A stretch of 64,000 bases of DNA from Benincasa hispida. Lineage: Eukaryota; Streptophyta; Magnoliopsida; Cucurbitales; Cucurbitaceae. The translations under genes were made by a program, and so were the position numbers. The stretch covers positions 41,157,337 through 41,221,336 of the forward strand of contig NC_052358.1 in assembly GCF_009727055.1 (NCBI RefSeq). Direction: 5' to 3'. Of the stretch, positions 59,051 to 64,000 are shown one piece after another (position 1 is the first letter of the stretch; the number at the start of each line of letters is the position of its first letter). The notes under the pieces are model-generated. The model was not told the DNA's origin, did not search any database, and saw only the letters and a list, made by a program, of their open reading frames with translations.

Positions 59051-60710
59051 TGTTGGCTCTCAAAAAGAGCTAAATTTATAGCCTTAACTTCCTATATTTG
59101 GGTAATTCTTTGATTTTATATTCTTATTTTGTAGGAAATTAACCTTATGAAGCCGACACATGGAAAAGAAAAAGAATCGAGCCAAAAGAGCAGAAAAATT
59201 AGAGTCTAAATGCATAAAAATCGAGTTGAGTAGAAAAAGGACGATTTTGCCATGCGTCAGTGTCACAATGCTCATCTCAAGCCTAAGTCCAACGCTTATT
59301 CGAAGCTGAACAGGAATAGGGGAGTGTCGCAACGCTACCCAGAGCGTCGCGATGCTCCGTAGTTGAGTCACAGCCACCGTTGCAACGCCCCCTAACATTT
59401 GAANGTCAGTGTCACAATGCTCATCTCAAGCCTAAGTCCAACGCTTATTCGAAGCTGAAAGGAAATAGCTTCAGGAATAGGGGAGTGTCGCAACGCTACC
59501 CAGAGCGTCGCGATGCTCCGTAGTTGAGTCACAGCCACCGTTGCAACGCCCCCTAACATTTGAAGCTTGATGCTGGAACACAGAAGTGTAGCGTCGCAAC
59601 ACTCCCCAGAGCGTCGCAATGCTGCGAACATTAACGGAGAATCAAGGGTGCGCGTGACGCAACCAAGTGTTACAACGCTTGACCATAGCGTCATGACGTT
59701 GCGAGGATATTATAAATAGGATTCTCGGGGTCAGCTTTGAATGTTGCCACTATTCACTCGAGAATAAGCCCGAATAAAGAGAAAATTGAGAATTTTTGTC
59801 TAGTTTTCTAGTTATTGAGTTAAATTGCTAAGCAATTATTGGTATAGTTAGCCTCAATTCTTCCTTTTTTACCATTGTAGTCTGAATATGCCTTTTAGAG
59901 GCTAAATTATTTTCTTGGGAAAGTTTATATGTCTTAATTCTTGAAGGCCAATTAGTTTATTTTATTCAATTGTTGTGAATCCTTTGAGGGATTTGTTTTA
60001 TTTTTAATTGAATTCAATAAATTTTTCTAACAAATTGATTTTTTGAATTTCATGTTTGCAAAATCTTTCTAGCCTATGCATTGTTGATCGATTATGTTGT
60101 AAATATTAGGGTCGCTTGGTTGAGGTCTAGACTTTTTTGGCCAAGTTCATGTGGGTCCTAACATAATCTTTCCCAAATAAATCATGCAACAAGATATGGT
60201 TTTCCGGCTTGTTGAATGTCTCGACAATTGAACCATTTCTTGATGTTTTTCAGTTTTAACTTGGGCATCGCTAAGAAGGAAAAGTTTGTAACTGAATTAG
60301 GGCTGATTTAAATTTTTATCAAAAATTGGCTAATTGGGTTATTAGAATTTCTATAGGTTGAGGGATTTACATAATTGGAAAAAATAACTAGTACCTAAGG
60401 ATAGAAAACAAAAAGCATATAAACTAATCCCAAGATTTTCCTTCAATTTGATTTAAAACCTTTTTTTCTGCACTTGCTCTTGTTTCTTTTCTCTATTTGT
60501 TTAATTTCCCTCATCAAAACCGAAACATTTAGAATCCTTTTTTTTTTTAATTCATAAATTGCCTAGATGGATTCAACAATCTCCCTGTGGATTCGACCCC
60601 GATCTTACCGCTTTGCTATGTTTGTGGTATAAGTTTTAGATCGGTGAAAATAAATAATTTTTGTTCGATTGTGGGGTTGAGTAACAACATCGATTCTCGA
60701 TTCCGAACAA
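59051..60710 (+). repeat. Gypsy 5' LTR, about 1.66 kb, with palindromes and an N
   Basis: It opens TGTTGGCTCTCAAAAAGAGC, like the 9719 and 17102 LTRs. The palindrome cluster runs 59260-59700. 59256-59403 is repeated at 59405-59571 on either side of a single N (59404). TATA is at 59711. The end 'ttccgaaca' at about 60709 is placed by the primer site. Confidence 0.85.
59711..59718 (+). promoter_or_regulatory. LTR TATA box
   Basis: TATAAATA lies just after the palindrome cluster, in the same place as in the 9719 LTR. Confidence 0.65.
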
Positions 60711-60713
60711 AAT

Positions 60714-60732
60714 TGCCACCGTTGCCGGGGAT
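60714..60732 (+). other. Primer-binding site, tRNA-Asp type (degenerate)
   Basis: TGCCACCGTTGCCGGGGAT matches the tRNA-Asp site except at two positions. Confidence 0.85.
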
Positions 60733-60933
60733 ACTTGGCAAATCGGCCTAGGAAAGTTTGTGAACTCCTTTTATATAAATAAAAAATATATATATTTAGT
60801 TTTCCCTTTGGTTTATGACCCGCTCCTCTGAGAGACCAAATTTTATTTTTCTGGTAGATATATAGACCAAGAGGAGAGGAGAATCCAAAGGAGACATAGA
60901 GAAGAAGTTCCATAAATTGTTGAAAACACAACA

Positions 60934-61900
60934 ATGGAAGATGAAATTTGTGAGACCTTAAGGGAGCTGGTGGAGTCTGACATGGACCAGCAACCTTTGT
61001 GTATTGTATTTCCACCAACCACGATGTCTTTTGAATTAAAACCCGGACTGATCAATTTATTACCAACTTTCAGAAGGCTTACAAGGGAGAACCCCCACAA
61101 ACACATCAAAGACTTCCATATGGTCTGTGTAAGTATGAGACCCCATGGAGTCACAGAAAAGAACCTAAACCAAAAGGCGTTTCCTTTTTCACTACAGAAC
61201 GACGCCAAGGATTGGTTGTACTACTTGGCTCCTGGATCAATTACTACTTGGAATGAACTGAAAAAGAAATTTCTTGAAAAAAAATTCCCAGCCTCTAGAG
61301 CCCATTCCACAAGGAAAGACATTTATGGTATAAAACAGTTTGTGGGAGAATCTCTATCTAAATATTGGGAACGCAATAAATGTTTATGTGATAGTTTTCC
61401 CCATTACCAAATTTCTGACCAATTACTAATTCAATATTTCTATATTGGCTTGCTTATCAATGACAGGAATTCAATCGACTAAACAGCTGGGGGTGCTATT
61501 TCTGACAAGACCCCCAGGGAGGCCCAAGAATTGATATCTCACATGTCTTAGAATAACCAAAATTTTGGCCCCAGGGCCACTGAAACTGGTGTATCTGGTA
61601 ATTTAGAAGTTAAAGAATTAAAAACTCAAATTTCTAATTTAACTTCTCTTTTGACACAGTTGGTCTAGGGAGGAGTAGCTCAAGTTAAGACTTATGGAGC
61701 CTGTGGAGTAGTTGGGTAAGCATCTGAAGCATGTCCTCAAGCTCAAGTAAATGTAGTTGGGGGATACCAGAGGAAGTATGACCCTTAGGCCCAGTTTACA
61801 ACCCAAGTTGGCGTGATCACCCTAACCTTAAGTAGGGATGTCGAGGCCAAGGACAGGGGCATGACAGTTCTAACCATTCCAATCAACCATCATCATTTTC
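60934..61900 (+). pseudogene. Gypsy gag
   Basis: Frame 60934-61482 reads FPPTTMSFELKPGLINLLPT, then ENPHKHIKDFHMVCVSMRPH, DAKDWLYYLAPGSITTWNEL and IQYFYIGLL, the typical retrotransposon gag core of this clade. A TAA at 61480-61482 is followed in frame by GGAISDKTPREAQELISHMS and further text with several stops up to about 61900. Gag forms the particle that packages element RNA. Confidence 0.9.
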
Positions 61901-62397
61901 CTCAGGTATGTATTTAGAAGACATTGTTAAGTCTTTTGCTGATAATTCTCTTAAATTTCAACAGGAACTCCAGCAGCTGCAGAAGGACTCACTCCAATTG
62001 TCTCAAGACACTAAGGCCTATCAACAAGAGACCAGAGCAAGTATGGCCAATCTAGAGACTTAAGTTACACAACTAGTCGCTGCAATAAATCGAATTAAGA
62101 ACAAAAGTTCTGGGAAGCTTCCTGCCCAACTAGACCACGCCAACGTTAGTGCAGGAGCTTCCATCACCCAAGACCTCCTTTGACGATCCCTCTTCAATTG
62201 GAAAGAAAAATGAAGAAACTGAAAAGAATGATGGTGGTTCTGAGACACAACCATCTAAGGTAAGGAGCCACCTTCTTTTGAATCTTACATTCCTAAAGCT
62301 TCGTTTCCTAGCAAGCTAGCATAGCCAAAATAGGAACAAAGGGACGAAAAGCTTATCGAAATGTTAAAAAAGGTTCAAATTAACATCCCGCTCTTGA

Positions 62398-62909
62398 ATG
62401 CAATTCAGCAAATACCCAGGTATGCTAAATTCCTCAAGGTGTTGTGTACCAATAAGAGAAAGAGTAGTGGTAAGTAAGAACATATCTGCTCTCCTAAACA
62501 TAATATGCCTGAAAAATGCTGAGATTCAAGTATGTTCACTTGGTAATAGAGTAATCCGTCACTCCATGTTAGATCTAGGAGCTTCGAGAAATTTCATGCC
62601 TTATTACGTTTATGAGGATCTAAAATTAAATGATTTACAAAAATTGTTGTGTGCATCCAACTGGTTGATAGATCTTATATCCAACCATTAGGGATAGTTG
62701 AAGATGTACTTTTGCAAGTAAAGGACTTAATTTTCCCTGTTGATTTTTACATATTAAGGATGGATGAAATTTGTTCTCCCTCATCTTCTACAATTCTGCT
62801 TGGTAGACCTTTTATGAAAATTGGTAAAACAAAAATTGATGTAGATAGGGGTTTGTTGTCTGTAGAATTTGATGGGGAAGTTGTTTCTTTAACATGTATG
62901 ATGCCATGA
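62398..62909 (+). pseudogene. Gypsy aspartic protease
   Basis: Frame 62398-62691 contains the active-site motif MLDLGASRNFMPYYVYEDL. A frameshift near 62660 leads into 62649-62909 with GIVEDVLLQVKDLIFPVDFY and ILLGRPFMKIGKTKIDVDRG. The DLGAS form of the active site is the one used by Athila/Tat elements. Confidence 0.87.
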
Positions 62910-63094
62910 AATTTCCTGAGGAATATTTGTCCTTATGTTTGATTGAGGCACATGATTTTATAGATGATATATTGCATGATGAAAATGATGATGCAAACAC
63001 GTTAATTGCTCCATGTATTGATATAGACTCACATGACTTGTCTCTTATTGTTGTTCATGCTACTAAAATAGATTAACCTTCTTTTGACTTTGAT

Positions 63095-64000
63095 ATGTTT
63101 GACTTGCAAGTACAAGGGACCAAATTGAAAGCTCTCCCTAGTTATTTGAAATATATGTACCTGGGAGAAAGAAATACCCTTCTAGTCATAATTTCCAGAG
63201 AATTGACACCGACCAAAGAGGAATCCTTGATCGACATCCTGAAAACTTATAAAGAGGCCATTGGATGGACCTTAGATAATCTCAAGGGAATAAGTCCTAC
63301 CCTTTGCATGCATAGAATTACTCTAGAGGAAGATGCCAAGTCCATGGTCCAACCTCTCAAGAGGCTCAATCCCAACTTAAAAGACATTGTTCTCAAGGAA
63401 ATAATCAAGCTTAAAGAGGTCGTGATCATTTACCCTATTCTTGATAACAAGTGGGTAAGCCTCATTCACATTGTTCCCGAGAAGACCGATATGACCATTG
63501 TAGAGAATGACAAAGGAGAGATGGTGCCAATGCGTGTATAAAACGGATGGAGGATGTGCACTGATTTTCGAAAGTTAAATGAGGTTACCAAAAAAGACCA
63601 CTTTCCTATCCCTTTTCTAGATCAAATGGTGGAATGGCTCGCTTGAAAACCATTCTTCTGTTTTCTTGATGGCTTTTCTGGATTCTACCAAATCCTTATC
63701 GCCCAAGAGGACCAAGAAAAGACCACATTCATGTGCACTTACGGTATGTATGCCTTTAGACGTATGCCATTTGGGCTTTGCAATGCTCAAGGTACGTTCC
63801 AAAGGTGTATGATGAGTATTTTTCAGATTTTATAGAAATGTGCATAGAAGTGTTTATAGATGATTTTACAGTTTATGGAGAGTCTTTTGAGGATTTCTTG
63901 CATAACCTTAGTCTAGTTTTGAAACGATGCATTGAGGCTAATCTCGTTTTAAATTATGAAAAATGTCACTTTATGGCTTCCCATGGTATTGTGCTAGGGC
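63095..64000 (+). pseudogene. Gypsy reverse transcriptase, partial at window edge
   Basis: Frame 63095-63541 reads LKALPSYLKYMYLGERNTLL, then YKEAIGWTLDNLKGISPTLC and MHRITLEEDAKSMVQPLKRL. A TAA at 63539-63541, a TGA at 63644-63646 (within the 'ERLAGK'-like block) and a 1-base loss near 63820 break it. Later blocks are FCFLDGFSGF, FRRMPFGLCNA, and the catalytic FIDDF at about 63853, followed by VYGESFED and NYEKCHFM. RNase H and integrase would lie beyond the window. Confidence 0.9.

Larger units (their letters stand above)
59051..64000 (+). mobile_element. Athila/Tat-like gypsy element, 5' LTR through RT, runs off the right edge
   Basis: The order is LTR (59051-60710), tRNA-Asp primer site (60714), gag (60934), protease (62398), RT (63095 to the window end). 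All coding parts have stops or frameshifts, so the element is dead. It was inserted just downstream of another gypsy LTR. The 3' end lies outside. Confidence 0.9.

Noticed and set aside
58782..60732. tRNA-Asp gene fragments
   Set aside because: Only the 18-19 bases complementary to the tRNA 3' end are present, exactly after LTR ends, so they are primer-binding sites. No cloverleaf is present.

Overview
This window looks like repeat-rich nuclear DNA from a flowering plant. It holds spliced TIR-NBS-LRR (TNL) immune-receptor genes with GT-AG introns, Ty1/copia and Ty3/gypsy LTR retrotransposons, CACTA and Mutator-like DNA transposons, and MITEs. The TNL type, the copia gag-pol family and a dispersed AT-rich 'gctatatttg' repeat resemble what I know from Cucurbitaceae. 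That family placement is an inference, and I do not name a species.

Layout. 1-3260: a decayed Mutator-like transposase followed by a decayed plant mobile domain (PMD) gene. 4190-8671: TNL copy 1, five exons, complete except for one nonsense codon in the NB-ARC exon. 8.8-29.9 kb: no host gene, only nested and decayed transposons (gypsy LTRs at 9.7 and 17.1 kb, copia-type LTRs at 11.4 and 12.1 kb, a copia pol scrap at 18.5 kb, a G-rich MITE at 20.1 kb, an antisense gypsy LTR-like block at 22-23 kb, a solo LTR with perfect target duplication at 24.2-26.1 kb, and a hAT-type MITE at 28.9 kb). 30111-39230: TNL copy 2, same orientation and exon plan. Its TIR and NB-ARC exons are open, but its LRR exon is frameshifted and a 3.8-kb copia element sits in its last intron. 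39.6-47.5 kb: a larger antisense copia element, itself split by a CACTA element that carries a copy of a copia gag. 47.5-57.2 kb: sense copia-type LTRs and leaders, interrupted by a 3.47-kb CACTA element with TNP2 and Ulp1-like remnants, then a copia gag. 57.3-64 kb: two stacked Athila/Tat-like gypsy elements; the second runs off the right edge.

The only host genes I can support are the two TNLs, and both are interrupted as they stand. The damage is complementary: copy 1 keeps intact LRR and C-terminal exons, copy 2 keeps intact TIR and NB-ARC exons. They share an 807-bp tract in the NB-ARC exon that differs at a single base, the one that makes the stop in copy 1. The flanking exons are clearly more diverged, so recent gene conversion is the simplest reading.

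The least explained signal is a short CpG-bearing palindrome (consensus AGCGTYGCRACGCT). It recurs in gypsy LTRs, copia-type leaders and CACTA ends alike, that is, across element classes with no common descent. No tRNA or rRNA gene, CRISPR array or bacterial feature was seen.
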